Positions 18,638-28,204 of a stretch of DNA of 64,000 bases are shown here, in pieces. Numbering within the stretch: the first letter of the stretch is position 1; every line of letters begins with the position of its first letter. A model generated the notes under the pieces. That model had not been told where the DNA came from. It saw only the letters and a list, made by a program, of their open reading frames with translations, and searched no databases. Source of the stretch: Helicobacter sp. MIT 99-5507. Its GTDB lineage: Bacteria; Campylobacterota; Campylobacteria; Campylobacterales; Helicobacteraceae. Both the position numbers and the translations under genes were made by a program. Location: assembly GCF_003364295.1 (NCBI RefSeq), contig NZ_NXLO01000004.1, positions 1-64,000 on the forward strand, read 5' to 3'.

Positions 18638-19867
18638 ATGACTGCACTAGATTTGTTTTATGAGATATGTAAGATTCCACATCCAAGTGGAAATGCATTG
18701 GATTTGAGAGATTTTATAATAGATTTTGCAAAGAAAAATCATTGTGATACAAAAATAGATAATGCAAACAATATCCACATTATAAAAGGAAATCCTAAAA
18801 TTTGCCTACAAGCTCATTATGACATGGTATTAATTGGTGAAAAAATCGAACCTATCATTATAGAATCTAAAAATGGCAAATTTTTAAAATCAAAAGATTC
18901 TTCACTTGGTGCAGATAATGGAGCTGCTTTGGCGGCAATTTTATATTTACTTAGCACAAAAGATAATATCGAATCAATCATTACTAGCGATGAAGAAATA
19001 GGGATGATTGGGGCAAAAAATCTAAATTTAGATATAAAAAGCAAAAGAATCCTAAATCTTGATAGTGAAAATATCAATGAGATCTGCATAGGCTGTGCGG
19101 GAGGATTGAGTGCAACAATCAAGCTAAAACCAGAGTTTAAAGAAAGTGATTTTAAATATTTTTATGAAATATCTACAAAAAACTTTATTGGCGGACATAG
19201 TGGCATTGATATAAATAAAAATATCAAAAATGCGATCGTTGAATTGGTGTATTTTATTTATAGTTTGCCTTGTGAGATTGTAGATTTAAAAGGTGGCGAA
19301 AAGAATAATTCTATTCCAGTAAATGCAAGGGCAATTATTGCTACAAATAAGAATTTAGATGATTTTACTAATGATTTTATCAAAGTGCATCCTCTAAAAG
19401 AAAGCTATAAAAAAAGTGTAAAAAAAGACTTTTTGTATCCACTTATCGCCCTCCATAGTGGAGTTTATGCAGTAAGCAAAGAAAATGTCTTATCATCGCT
19501 AAATATTTCTAAAATATCGCTTGATAGTTTAGAGATTATGGCTAGGGCAAATAGAGATGAAATGCTAGAAATGCATAAAAAAAGATTGCAATTTATGTTT
19601 GATGAAATAGAGATTACTAGCTATTATGCACCTTGGGAGGCACAAGAAAGTGCATTTTTAAAATATATTGAAAAAATCTATATTGATAATAAAATCAATT
19701 ATGATATTATAGAAATACACGCTGGTTTAGAGTGTGGAATCTTAAAAGAAAAATGCGATGAAATAGTATCAATTGGACCTACTATTTCAAACCCTCACTC
19801 AAAGCTAGAATCTCTTAATTTAGAATCATTTGAACAATTTTTATTAATACTAGATGGTTTAATTTGA
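18638..19867 (+). CDS. pepD: M20-family aminoacyl-histidine dipeptidase (PepD-like)
   Basis: A 409-residue metallopeptidase of the M20C type. The di-zinc ligands and catalytic residues follow the family order: AHYDMV (His60, Asp62), SLGADNGA (bridging Asp93), SDEEIGM (catalytic Glu119 and ligand Glu120), a central dimerisation lid with GGHSGIDI, and a C-terminal PHSKLES His ligand. It would cleave Xaa-His or other dipeptides in the cytoplasm. It is shorter than E. coli PepD (about 485 residues), which is common in this phylum. A good AGGAG site precedes the ATG. The neighbours share no obvious pathway. Confidence 0.85.
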   Translation: MTALDLFYEICKIPHPSGNALDLRDFIIDFAKKNHCDTKIDNANNIHIIKGNPKICLQAHYDMVLIGEKIEPIIIESKNGKFLKSKDSSLGADNGAALAAILYLLSTKDNIESIITSDEEIGMIGAKNLNLDIKSKRILNLDSENINEICIGCAGGLSATIKLKPEFKESDFKYFYEISTKNFIGGHSGIDINKNIKNAIVELVYFIYSLPCEIVDLKGGEKNNSIPVNARAIIATNKNLDDFTNDFIKVHPLKESYKKSVKKDFLYPLIALHSGVYAVSKENVLSSLNISKISLDSLEIMARANRDEMLEMHKKRLQFMFDEIEITSYYAPWEAQESAFLKYIEKIYIDNKINYDIIEIHAGLECGILKEKCDEIVSIGPTISNPHSKLESLNLESFEQFLLILDGLI

Positions 19868-19912
19868 TTATACAAAATTATAAAAATATTGCATTTAGTA
19901 AAAGGCTTGATA

Positions 19913-19935
19913 TAGAATCTTTTTCAAAGATTCTA
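19913..19935 (+). terminator. Hairpin after pepD built from TAGAATCTTT / AAAGATTCTA
   Basis: A 10-bp perfect stem (19913-19922 and 19926-19935) with a three-base loop lies 46 bases after the pepD stop. The stem consists of an inverted pair of the AGAATCT word. Confidence 0.5.
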
Positions 19936-19987
19936 CTGCTTCATTAAGAAAAATTATATAATTATAGATTTGATATAAGGATTGTAA

Positions 19988-21646
19988 ATGCAAAAAATGT
20001 TAATAGTATTTGATTATTTGAAAAGATACCATTCAGATATATTTGATGTTATTGCTATTTTGCTTGAGATTGTCACATTAAAGCGATATTCTAACAATCA
20101 TATTTTAGATTTACTTAATAAGGCAAAAAAAAGAAAACTTATAAGACAAGATTTTGATAGCATTATGAGAGATTTATTTGGTGATTTGTATGTCGCTCCA
20201 AATAGTAATATCAATCTTATTAAGATTCTAAAAGTCATTAGTGAAGTTGAAATAACAAATGAAAAAATAGAATCTTTGATAAATACAATCACACAAAAAA
20301 AGACTATAAATAAACTTTATTCTTACTCAACTCCTATGGAGATAAATCGGCTAATTGTAGGCATTTTAGATATACAAGATAATGATGAGATATACAATCC
20401 TTGCTATGGTATAGGAAGTTTATTTTTAGCATTATCGCAAACAAAAAAGAAATTTAGTCTTTATGGCGAAGAGCTAGATCCTAGTCTTGATAAAATTGCA
20501 AAATTGATATTGCAATCATTAAATATCAAGACAGATAATTTGCATGTAAATAATATTTTAAAAAATCAAATATTCCCATTAAGTAGAAAGTTTGATAAGA
20601 TTATGTGCCATCCACCAATAGATTCTTATATCGGTACACTAGATTTAAAAAATAATAAAAGATTCTCAAAATATGGTTTTATTACAAAATCTGCACCAGA
20701 ATTAAGCTTTATTATCAATGGAATTTCATATCTAAAAGAGAAAGGTGTTTTTGTAATACGAAATCAATTGCTTAAAAAAACATCAGTTGAAGAGAAATTT
20801 AAAGAAAAGATTTGCAAAGATGGATTATTAGAAGCAATCATTGAACTTCCAAAAAATATTTTTCCACACAATAGTGCTGATTTTTCATTAATGATTATTT
20901 CAAAAAATAATAATAGCGTATTGCATATCGATGCTTCAGGATTCTACAAAAAAGATGGTAAATATAATCGTTTGATAAAAAATGATGATATTTTAAAATT
21001 GCTAAAAGAAAGAAAAGATACAAAATATTCAAAACTAACAAAACTTAATGATTTAAACTTCAATGATTTACGCGCTCAAACATATCTACATAAAAAAAGC
21101 ACTATAGATTCTATGATGAGTATAAAAAATATAGGTGTAGAAATCATTAGAGGACAGAGAATCCCGCAGGCAAAAACAAATAAAACAAAAAAATATATTA
21201 ATATTGGAATTATAAATTTTAATGAATATGGGTTTATAGATACTTCAAATATAGAGCAGAGTTTTGGTGACATAGATAAGGTAAATGCAAATAGACTTCA
21301 AGCTTATGATATTTTACTTTCACTTCGTGGAATCTCACCAAAAATTACGATAGTAAATAAGAGTGATATTGATATGGTTGCAAACGCAGGAATCTTAATA
21401 CTTCGTGCTAAAAACAAAGAAGATTCTATTTGTCTTTATTGCTTTTTATTTTCTACCTATGCACAAAAATTATTAAGTAGATTATATGAACAAACAGAAA
21501 AAAAGATAATAGATATAAATGATCTTTATAATATAGAATTACCAAAAAATTTTAGAGAAAATGGAAAAGAAAAATTTGATATGATAAATAAAATAGGTAG
21601 CAAAATAAATGATTTGTATAATGAGATTGATAAGTTAAGAAGTTAA
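19988..21646 (+). CDS. Type I-like N6-DNA methylase with degenerate catalytic motif and TRD-like C-terminus
   Basis: A 552-residue protein shaped like an HsdM core joined to an HsdS-like part. Residues about 105-330 follow the N6_Mtase layout: STPMEINRLIVG, motif I as NPCYGIGSLFLAL (137-149), and motif IV in the position FDKIMCHPPID (208-211 HPPI). After it come a LSFIINGISYLKEKGVFVI strand and the EAIIELPKNIFPHNSADFSLMII block. The catalytic NPPY/F of active adenine methylases is replaced by HPPI, so activity is doubtful. Residues about 390-552 (RGQRIP...YDILLSLRG...coiled-coil end) resemble a single target-recognition domain. No restriction subunit is nearby. It may be a non-catalytic DNA-binding relative; the function is unknown. 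Confidence 0.7.
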   Translation: MQKMLIVFDYLKRYHSDIFDVIAILLEIVTLKRYSNNHILDLLNKAKKRKLIRQDFDSIMRDLFGDLYVAPNSNINLIKILKVISEVEITNEKIESLINTITQKKTINKLYSYSTPMEINRLIVGILDIQDNDEIYNPCYGIGSLFLALSQTKKKFSLYGEELDPSLDKIAKLILQSLNIKTDNLHVNNILKNQIFPLSRKFDKIMCHPPIDSYIGTLDLKNNKRFSKYGFITKSAPELSFIINGISYLKEKGVFVIRNQLLKKTSVEEKFKEKICKDGLLEAIIELPKNIFPHNSADFSLMIISKNNNSVLHIDASGFYKKDGKYNRLIKNDDILKLLKERKDTKYSKLTKLNDLNFNDLRAQTYLHKKSTIDSMMSIKNIGVEIIRGQRIPQAKTNKTKKYINIGIINFNEYGFIDTSNIEQSFGDIDKVNANRLQAYDILLSLRGISPKITIVNKSDIDMVANAGILILRAKNKEDSICLYCFLFSTYAQKLLSRLYEQTEKKIIDINDLYNIELPKNFRENGKEKFDMINKIGSKINDLYNEIDKLRS

Positions 21647-21714
21647 TTCTTTTAAAATCCTATTAAAGCATTCTAAGATAGAATAAAAGCTTATTTTTTT
21701 TCAAGGTTATATTT

Positions 21715-24459
21715 ATGGATTATAAAGATACATTAAATCTCGCTATTAGTGATTTTCCTATGCGTGGGAATTTGCCACAAAATGAACCAGTTTTATATAA
21801 GCAATGGAAAGAGAATGATGCTTTTTTAAAAATGAAGCTAAATAATAAAAATGCGACTTCTTCTTTTACTCTTCATGATGGACCACCATATGCAAATGGC
21901 AGCCTTCATGTAGGACATGCACTAAATAAAATACTAAAAGATATCATTGTTAAATATAATTATTTTAGGGGCAAAAAGATTTATTATACACCGGGTTGGG
22001 ATTGTCATGGTTTGCCAATAGAACAGCAAATCGAGCAAAAAATAGGCACTGCAAAAAAAACACAGATTTCTAATTTTAGGGAATTATGTAGAAATCACGC
22101 AAAAGAATTTATCAAGCTTCAAAGCGATGGATTTGAGAGTTTTGGAGTGCTAGGTGATTTTAATAATCCTTATGTGACGATGGATTTTGCATTTGAGGCA
22201 AAGATATTTGATAGTTTATGCAATATCGCAAAAAGTAGGATTCTAGCTCAAAGATATAAGCCGATTTATTGGAGTTGGGCTTGTCAAACAGCTCTTGCAG
22301 AAGCAGAAGTAGAATATAAAGATAAAGTTTCAGATTCTATATTTGTGCGATTTAATCTTAGTGATGCAACAAAAGCAAAACTTCCACATTTAGGAGACAA
22401 TGCTAGTGTAATTATCTGGACTACTACCCCTTGGACTTTACCTGCAAATGTGGCTATAGCATTAAATCCAAATATTGAATATATAATAACGACTAAAGGC
22501 TTTATTGTCGCAAAAAAACTTCATCAAAAACTATGCCTTGATATGGATATTGGTGAGATAAAAGCCATTATCAATCAAAATGAATTAGAGAATCTAAGTG
22601 CAATAAATCCACTAAATAATAGAGAATCTAAAATTATTTTAGGCGAGCATGTAAGCGATAGTGATGGTAGCGGTGCAGTCCATACCGCACCAGGTCACGG
22701 TGAAGATGATTATAATGTGGGACTTAAATATAATCTTGAAGTTCTTGTGCCTGTTGATGATTTTGGTAATTATGATGATAGTGTTGTAAATCTTGCTTTA
22801 TTTCCAAAAGATGTTGCAAATGAGTTTGTAGGGGTAAATGTATTTAAAGCACAAGATAGAATCTTAGAATTACTTGGAGATTCTTTGCTTAAACATACAA
22901 AAATAACACATAGTTATCCTCATTGTTGGCGTTCTCACAAGCCTGTGATTTATCGTGCTACTACGCAGTGGTTCATCTTGATGGATAAGCCATTTTTTGA
23001 TGGACTTACTTTGCGAGAAATAGCACTAAAGGAAATAGAAAAAGTAAATTTCTATCCAAAAAGTGGATATAAAAGACTTCAATCAATGATACAAAATCGC
23101 CCTGATTGGTGCATTTCTCGTCAAAGAGCTTGGGGTGTGCCAATAGCATTTTTTCATTATAAAGACACAAAAGAGCCTATTTTTGATGATGAATTATTTT
23201 CGCATTTAAGCAATATATTTAAAGAAGAAGGGCTTGATTGCTGGTGGAGTAAAGATATAAAAGATTTATTACCATCTTCTTGGCAATCTAAAGCTAGCGA
23301 GTTATACAAAGGCGAGCATATTTTAGATGTTTGGTTTGATAGCGGTAGCACTTGGAATGCTGTATTGAATTCGCCAAAATATGATGCAGGAGAATATCCA
23401 GCAGATTTATATTTAGAGGGAAGTGATCAACATAGAGGTTGGTTTCAAAGCTCACTTTTGGTATCTTGTGCTATAAATCATAAAGCACCATTTAAAAATA
23501 TTTTAACTCATGGATTCACAGTTGATGAAAATGGTGAAAAAATGAGTAAATCAAAAGGCAATGTCATAGCTCCAGAATCTATTTTAAAAGAATATGGAAG
23601 CGAGATTCTTCGTCTTTGGGTGGCACTTAGCGATTATCAAAGTGATTTAAAAATATCACAAAATATATTAAAACAAATAAGTGAGCAATATAGAAAAATA
23701 CGAAATACGATCAGATTCTTGCTTGCAAATACAAATGATTTTAAAGAATTTGTTGGGACTAATGAGCTAGGAAGCATTGATAGATGGTTGTTAAAAAGAG
23801 CTATAGAAGTTTTTGATGAAGCAAATAGATTATTTAGTGAATATGAATTTTCAAAGTCATTAAATCTTGTTATGAATTTTATTACCAATGAGCTTAGTGG
23901 AATCTATTTTGATTTATGCAAAGATAGCTTATATTGCGATAAGGCTACTTCTACTTCAAGGCGAGCGATACAAACTACATTATGCCTTGTAGCTAGGAAG
24001 TTGTTTTTATTTTTAGCACCAATATTGACATATAGCATAGATGAAGCCCTAAAATACGCATCAAATGCACTAAAAGGTGATTTAAGCGATGTATTTAGTT
24101 GCAGAGATTCTAATATAGATTATGATTTAGAGGTAAATGAAAATTTTGATGAGTTATTAGAACTTCGCTCTTTATTTGGGGCAGAATTAGATAGATTAAA
24201 AAAAGAAAAATTAGTAAAAAGCTCGCTTGAGCTAGAAATTTCTTTTGACTATCCAAATGCTAGCGTGCTTTCAAGTTGGCTTATTGTAAGTGGAGTAAAT
24301 AATAATTTTGAAAAATCAAATATCCTTTCTACTATTAGTTTAAATAATGGAAAAGTAGCCACGATACTAAAATCTAGCAGATATAAATGCCCTAGATGTT
24401 GGAAATTTAATTCAAATTCACAAGATTGCTTGTGTGATCGATGTAATTCTAGTATCTAG
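21715..24459 (+). CDS. ileS: Isoleucyl-tRNA synthetase
   Basis: A 914-residue class Ia synthetase, full length for bacterial IleRS. The HIGH signature appears as PPYANGSLHVGHALN (about residues 56-70) and the KMSKS loop as EKMSKSKGN (K609-S613). Between them lies the CP1 editing domain, with the conserved WTTTPWTLPAN and the GTAPGHGEDD-like segment HTAPGHGEDD. The C-terminus ends in a four-cysteine zinc knuckle (CPRC...CLCDRC). It charges tRNA-Ile and edits Val-tRNA-Ile. A short membrane peptide starts 8 bases after its stop and may be co-transcribed. Confidence 0.98.
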   Translation: MDYKDTLNLAISDFPMRGNLPQNEPVLYKQWKENDAFLKMKLNNKNATSSFTLHDGPPYANGSLHVGHALNKILKDIIVKYNYFRGKKIYYTPGWDCHGLPIEQQIEQKIGTAKKTQISNFRELCRNHAKEFIKLQSDGFESFGVLGDFNNPYVTMDFAFEAKIFDSLCNIAKSRILAQRYKPIYWSWACQTALAEAEVEYKDKVSDSIFVRFNLSDATKAKLPHLGDNASVIIWTTTPWTLPANVAIALNPNIEYIITTKGFIVAKKLHQKLCLDMDIGEIKAIINQNELENLSAINPLNNRESKIILGEHVSDSDGSGAVHTAPGHGEDDYNVGLKYNLEVLVPVDDFGNYDDSVVNLALFPKDVANEFVGVNVFKAQDRILELLGDSLLKHTKITHSYPHCWRSHKPVIYRATTQWFILMDKPFFDGLTLREIALKEIEKVNFYPKSGYKRLQSMIQNRPDWCISRQRAWGVPIAFFHYKDTKEPIFDDELFSHLSNIFKEEGLDCWWSKDIKDLLPSSWQSKASELYKGEHILDVWFDSGSTWNAVLNSPKYDAGEYPADLYLEGSDQHRGWFQSSLLVSCAINHKAPFKNILTHGFTVDENGEKMSKSKGNVIAPESILKEYGSEILRLWVALSDYQSDLKISQNILKQISEQYRKIRNTIRFLLANTNDFKEFVGTNELGSIDRWLLKRAIEVFDEANRLFSEYEFSKSLNLVMNFITNELSGIYFDLCKDSLYCDKATSTSRRAIQTTLCLVARKLFLFLAPILTYSIDEALKYASNALKGDLSDVFSCRDSNIDYDLEVNENFDELLELRSLFGAELDRLKKEKLVKSSLELEISFDYPNASVLSSWLIVSGVNNNFEKSNILSTISLNNGKVATILKSSRYKCPRCWKFNSNSQDCLCDRCNSSI

Positions 24460-24467
24460 GTTGTGAT

Positions 24468-24614
24468 ATGGGTTTTGAAATATTTGGATATAAATTTTTT
24501 GATTTAAGCTCAAAAGTTACTTATGGAGATGCATTTTTAAGCATTGGTATTGTTTGTATAATAGCTTTTTTATTGTTTTTATTTGTCAAAATTAATGCAC
24601 CAAAAAATATATAA
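24468..24614 (+). CDS. Small single-pass membrane protein (48 residues)
   Basis: An ATG-started frame of 48 codons begins 8 bases after ileS. It encodes a short polar N-terminus (MGFEIFGYKFFDLSSKVTYGDA), one strong membrane helix (about residues 24-40, FLSIGIVCIIAFLLFLFV) and a basic tail (KINAPKN), predicting N-out or periplasmic N-terminus by the positive-inside rule. No ribosome site of note is visible beyond the GTGATATG context, so it may depend on coupling to ileS. I do not recognise a family. Being intact and composition-like its neighbours, it is probably real, but a chance frame is not excluded. Confidence 0.5.
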   Translation: MGFEIFGYKFFDLSSKVTYGDAFLSIGIVCIIAFLLFLFVKINAPKNI

Positions 24615-24708
24615 GCTTTATTAATTTTTACCAAGCAATAAGTGGCTAATATCAAATATTTGCTTTTAAATGCAGCTTTTATTGTGAAAAATGGAAATAT
24701 AATTTAGA

Positions 24709-24714
24709 TATAAT
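24709..24714 (+). promoter_or_regulatory. Probable -10 element (GATATAAT) of the DUF411 gene
   Basis: TATAAT in the context GATATAATCC lies 55 bases before the ATG at 24769. The same octamer precedes hrcA and aroQ. No convincing -35 hexamer is visible, as is common for Helicobacter vegetative promoters. Confidence 0.45.
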
Positions 24715-24768
24715 CCAAAGGCACAAAGGAATAATCTTTAATTAAACCAACTTTTCAAAGGACTTGTA

Positions 24769-25242
24769 ATGAAAAAAATTATTTTAAGCACTGCTATTAT
24801 TTTACCTCTTATGCTTTTTGGAGCAAATAAAAAGCTTGAAGTTTATGAAAGCCCGACCTGCGGGTGTTGTGATCTGTGGGTAAAATACATGAAAGATCAA
24901 GGCTATGAAGTGTATGTTCATAAAACTAACGACTTTATGAAAATCAAAGAAGATTTTAATATAAAATCTGAATACCAAAGTTGCCATACAGGTGTGATAG
25001 ATGGATATGCTATAGAAGGGCATGTACCAAATGATGCAGTAAAATGGCTTTTAGAAAATAAACCAAAAGATGTTATAGGGATTTCAGCTCCTGGTATGCC
25101 TCAAGGAAGTCCAGGCATGGAGCAAGGATATGAAGAAGAATATCCTGTAATCTTAATGCTTAAAGATGGAGGCTATAAACTTTATGGCTATTATAAAGGA
25201 CATAAACTTTTGGATAAAAAGCACCAAAATCACGAACATTAA
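24769..25242 (+). CDS. Periplasmic DUF411-family metal-binding protein
   Basis: A 157-residue exported protein with a signal peptide (MKKIILSTAIILPLMLFGAN). The thioredoxin-like DUF411 core carries ESPTCGCCDLWVKYM (Cys31, Cys33, Cys34), the conserved QSCHTG (Cys72, His73) and AIEGHVP (His85). These are the expected ligands for a copper-type metal. A Met/Gly-rich insert (PGMPQGSPGM) and a His-rich tail (KKHQNHEH) follow. Relatives sit in copper-resistance clusters, and this genome's RND efflux operon lies elsewhere in the window. The gene is monocistronic, with its own promoter and a weak hairpin after the stop. Confidence 0.85.
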   Translation: MKKIILSTAIILPLMLFGANKKLEVYESPTCGCCDLWVKYMKDQGYEVYVHKTNDFMKIKEDFNIKSEYQSCHTGVIDGYAIEGHVPNDAVKWLLENKPKDVIGISAPGMPQGSPGMEQGYEEEYPVILMLKDGGYKLYGYYKGHKLLDKKHQNHEH

Positions 25243-25503
25243 AATATAAATATTTAAAGTAATAATCTTTAAATGATGAATTTATAAAAATTCTAAAACT
25301 ACCTTTTTAAAATATCTACTAAGCTAGAGCATGATTTGACTAGTTTTAAATCCATCCTTGCTTAAGTAGATTGCTACATCATTTTTTAGTTAGCTTCATA
25401 ATGTAGAATATTATTTGCTTGAGATTTTTTTAAATTATTATTTTAGATACTTGTAAGCAAATATTTTGGATAGATTTTAAGTTTTAAAGAAAGTATTTTA
25501 TTG
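25243..25503 (+). other. Gene-free AT-rich stretch between the DUF411 gene and rpsB
   Basis: Part of a 377-base gap, the longest in the window. A short hairpin (ATTTAAAG at 25252-25259 with CTTTAAAT at 25267-25274) lies just after the DUF411 gene and may end its transcript. A 9-bp inverted repeat (TATTTGCTT at 25412-25420, AAGCAAATA at 25455-25463) stands further on. I see no open frame of note, no tRNA cloverleaf and no repeat elements. Confidence 0.5.
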
Positions 25504-25619
25504 TAGAATCCGAGCTTCATTGATTAAAAATTCACACACGTTAATTCTTGATTTAGTTGAAAGATATTCTTTTTAAATGAACGTGGCGGGATAAACTAAT
25601 ATTACACAAGGAGAAAATT
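25504..25619 (+). promoter_or_regulatory. rpsB promoter and 5' leader, candidate S2 leader RNA
   Basis: A TGTAGAAT -10-like element (TAGAAT at 25504-25509) is followed by about 100 bases of leader. The leader contains a 6-bp inverted repeat (CACGTT at 25537-25542, AACGTG at 25580-25585), a GC-rich patch GTGGCGGGAT unlike its surroundings, and an AAGGAG ribosome site. S2 controls its own operon through the rpsB leader in several bacteria, and this leader could do the same. The structure is not proven here. Confidence 0.4.
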
Positions 25620-26411
25620 ATGGTTACAATGAAAGACTTGCTTGAATGCGGAGTACATTTTGGGCATCAAACAAGAAAATGGAATCCTAAGATGAAAAAA
25701 TTCATCTTTTGTTCTAGAAAAAATATCCACATTATAGACTTACAAAAGACAATCAGATATTTTAGATATGTTTATAGCATTGTTAAAGACGCTTCAAGTG
25801 AGGGTAAAACGATTATGTTTGTTGGCACAAAAAAACAAGCAGGCGAAACTATAAAACAATATGCACAAAGTGTTGGTGCGCCATATGTTGATTATAGATG
25901 GCTTGGTGGTATGCTTACAAACTTTAGCACAATTAAAAAATCAATTAGACGATTAGAATTAATCGAAGAGATGGAAAATAGCGGACAAATCGATCTTTTG
26001 ACAAAAAAAGAAAAATTAATGCTACTTAGAAAAAAAGAAAAATTAGAAAAATATCTAGGTGGTGTTAGGCATATGAAAAAACTACCAGATATGATTTTTG
26101 TAATTGATGTTGTAAAAGAGCATATCGCTGTTGAGGAAGCAAGAGGACTTAGCATTCAAGTAATAGCGCCACTTGATACGAATTGTGATCCTGATAAAGT
26201 TGATTATCCAATTCCCGGAAATGACGATGCAATACGAAGTATTCAGCTATTTTGTAAAGAAATTAGTGAAGCAATTATTGAAGGTAGAGAATCTAATAAA
26301 GATACAGAATCTTTAGATTCTACAGAGAAAAACGATAGTAAAGTCGTAGATGAAGCAGAATTTAAAGAGGATTCTAGTGTTCAAGAAGATTCTAAAGGAG
26401 ATGAAAAATAA
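25620..26411 (+). CDS. rpsB: 30S ribosomal protein S2
   Basis: A 263-residue S2 protein. The N-terminal [30 protein letters not shown] and the RNA-binding segments [19 protein letters not shown] and [19 protein letters not shown] are diagnostic. The C-terminal tail (about 225-263) is acidic and Ser/Asp/Glu-rich, longer than in E. coli and probably disordered. The gene ends in TAATG with the tsf start, so rpsB and tsf are translationally coupled, the usual bacterial arrangement. Confidence 0.98.
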   Translation: MVTMKDLLECGVHFGHQTRKWNPKMKKFIFCSRKNIHIIDLQKTIRYFRYVYSIVKDASSEGKTIMFVGTKKQAGETIKQYAQSVGAPYVDYRWLGGMLTNFSTIKKSIRRLELIEEMENSGQIDLLTKKEKLMLLRKKEKLEKYLGGVRHMKKLPDMIFVIDVVKEHIAVEEARGLSIQVIAPLDTNCDPDKVDYPIPGNDDAIRSIQLFCKEISEAIIEGRESNKDTESLDSTEKNDSKVVDEAEFKEDSSVQEDSKGDEK

Positions 26412-27478
26412 TGGAAATTACTGCTGCCTTAGTAAAAAAATTAAGAGATATGACTGATGCAGGAATGATGGAGTGTAAAAAGGCATTAGTTGAAGTAAAT
26501 GGCGATATAGAAAAAGCTATCGAATATTTGCGAGAAAAAGGATTGAGTAAAGCTGCAAAAAAAGCTGATAGAGTGGCGGCAGAGGGTGCTATTGTTCTTA
26601 AAGTTGATAATGATTTTACAAAAGCCTCTATGGTTGAAATCAATAGTGAAACAGATTTTGTTGCAAAAAATGATAATTTTAAAGAGCTTTGTGCAAAGAC
26701 ACTAGATATCATTTCTAGCTCAAATATTAACAATATAGAAGATTTAAATAATATTATTGTTGATGGAGCTAGTTTTTTAGATTATTTAAAATCACAAATT
26801 GCAAAAATTGGTGAAAATATCGTTGTTAGAAGATTTTGCAATATAAGCTCAAATAATAATAGCATTACAAATGGTTATTTGCATTCAAATGGCAAGGTAG
26901 GCACTATCATTTCATTAAGTTTTAATAATGCAGAATCTAAGGCAAAATTAGTAGAACTTAGCAAAAATCTATGTATGCATGCCGCTGCTATGAAACCACA
27001 AATAATAAGCTATGATGAATTTAGTGATGATTTTATTGCAAAAGAAAAAAGTGCTTTAGTCGCAGAGATAGAAAAAGAAAATGAAGAGTTAAAAAGACTT
27101 GGTAAAACTCTAAAAACAATTCCAGAATACATAAGTAAAAAAGAATTAAACAACCAAGTGCTTGCTAAAAAAGAAGAGCAATTTAAAGAGAATCTAAAAG
27201 CACAAAAAAAGCCAGAAGCTATTTGGGATAAAATCATTCCAGGATTACTTGATAGATTTATCGCTGATAATACTTTGCTAGATCAAAGACTTACTTTGCT
27301 TGGGCAATTTTTTGTAATGGATGATAAAAAAACAATAGCTCAAATATTAGATGAAAAAAGCAAAGAATTAAACGATAAAATAACAATCACAAGATATGAG
27401 CGATATGAACTAGGTGAGGGTATAGAGAAAAAAGAAGAAGATTTTGCTAAAGAAGTAGCTAGTCAATTAAATCTATGA
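26411..27478 (+). CDS. tsf: Elongation factor Ts
   Basis: A 355-residue EF-Ts. The N-terminal UBA-like domain (VKKLRDMTDAGMMECKKAL) and the TDFVAKND strand contact EF-Tu and eject GDP. The core continues with HSNGKVGTIISLS and HAAAMKP. The protein is longer than the 283 residues of E. coli EF-Ts, mainly through a charged helical insert (about 205-265), as seen in other Campylobacterota. The gene overlaps rpsB by one base and the following ATPase gene by four (ATGA). Confidence 0.97.
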   Translation: MEITAALVKKLRDMTDAGMMECKKALVEVNGDIEKAIEYLREKGLSKAAKKADRVAAEGAIVLKVDNDFTKASMVEINSETDFVAKNDNFKELCAKTLDIISSSNINNIEDLNNIIVDGASFLDYLKSQIAKIGENIVVRRFCNISSNNNSITNGYLHSNGKVGTIISLSFNNAESKAKLVELSKNLCMHAAAMKPQIISYDEFSDDFIAKEKSALVAEIEKENEELKRLGKTLKTIPEYISKKELNNQVLAKKEEQFKENLKAQKKPEAIWDKIIPGLLDRFIADNTLLDQRLTLLGQFFVMDDKKTIAQILDEKSKELNDKITITRYERYELGEGIEKKEEDFAKEVASQLNL

Positions 27479-28125
27479 ATCTAATACAAGCTAAGGGATT
27501 GTCACATAGCTTTGAACACCTTTTATATGATGATGTAAATATTGATATAAAAGAAAAAGAAAGTGTAGCAGTCCTTGGCGTTAGTGGTAGCGGAAAATCT
27601 AGCTTAATTAATAATCTCTCCACACTGCTTAAACCCAAAAGCGGTATAGTAAATCTAAATGGCAAAAATGATATTTATAGTATAAATGATGATGAGATTT
27701 TATCCATTCGTAAAAATGAAATAGGGATTATTTTTCAATCACATTATCTGTTTCGTGGATTTAATGTTTTGGAGAATCTCAAAGTTGCTTCAATCCTTAC
27801 AAATCAAAAAATTGATATGGATTTATTAGAAAAATTTGGTATATCAGACTTGCTAAAACAGCAAATTGGGGAGCTTAGCGGTGGTCAGCAGCAAAGATTA
27901 TCCATTGCTAGGGTATTACAAAAAAAGCCCAAGATTATATTTGCAGATGAACCAACAGGGAATCTTGATAAAAATACTTCTATTAAAGTGATGGAAGTTG
28001 TATTTAACTATCTTAATATTAATAATGCTGCAATGCTAATTGCTACGCATGATATAGAAATCGCAAATATGTGCGATAGAATCTTTTATCTAAAAGACTG
28101 CAAATTAGTAGAAACTAAAAAATAA
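27475..28125 (+). CDS. LolD-like ABC transporter ATP-binding protein
   Basis: A 216-residue ATPase of the LolD/FtsE/MacB class. The Walker A is GVSGSGKSS (about 35-43), the Q-loop FQSHYLFRG with the following NVLENL segment, the signature LSGGQQQR, the Walker B IIFADEPTGNLD, and the switch His in IATHDIE. Such proteins energise lipoprotein release (LolCDE) or macrolide-type mechanotransmission. No permease gene is adjacent, so the partner must be encoded elsewhere; LolD is the commonest case. It is coupled to tsf by an ATGA overlap. Confidence 0.8.
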   Translation: MNLIQAKGLSHSFEHLLYDDVNIDIKEKESVAVLGVSGSGKSSLINNLSTLLKPKSGIVNLNGKNDIYSINDDEILSIRKNEIGIIFQSHYLFRGFNVLENLKVASILTNQKIDMDLLEKFGISDLLKQQIGELSGGQQQRLSIARVLQKKPKIIFADEPTGNLDKNTSIKVMEVVFNYLNINNAAMLIATHDIEIANMCDRIFYLKDCKLVETKK

Positions 28126-28204
28126 TAAATATTTTTTAAGAATCCTCTGAAAGACTTAAGAAAAATAATTTAAAAATTAAAAAAGTAGAATCTAAAAAAG
28201 CGAA

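Noticed and set aside
25321-25470. A tRNA or other stable RNA in the gap before rpsB
   Set aside because: No acceptor stem, T-arm (GTTCGA) or CCA pattern; only short AT-rich inverted repeats.
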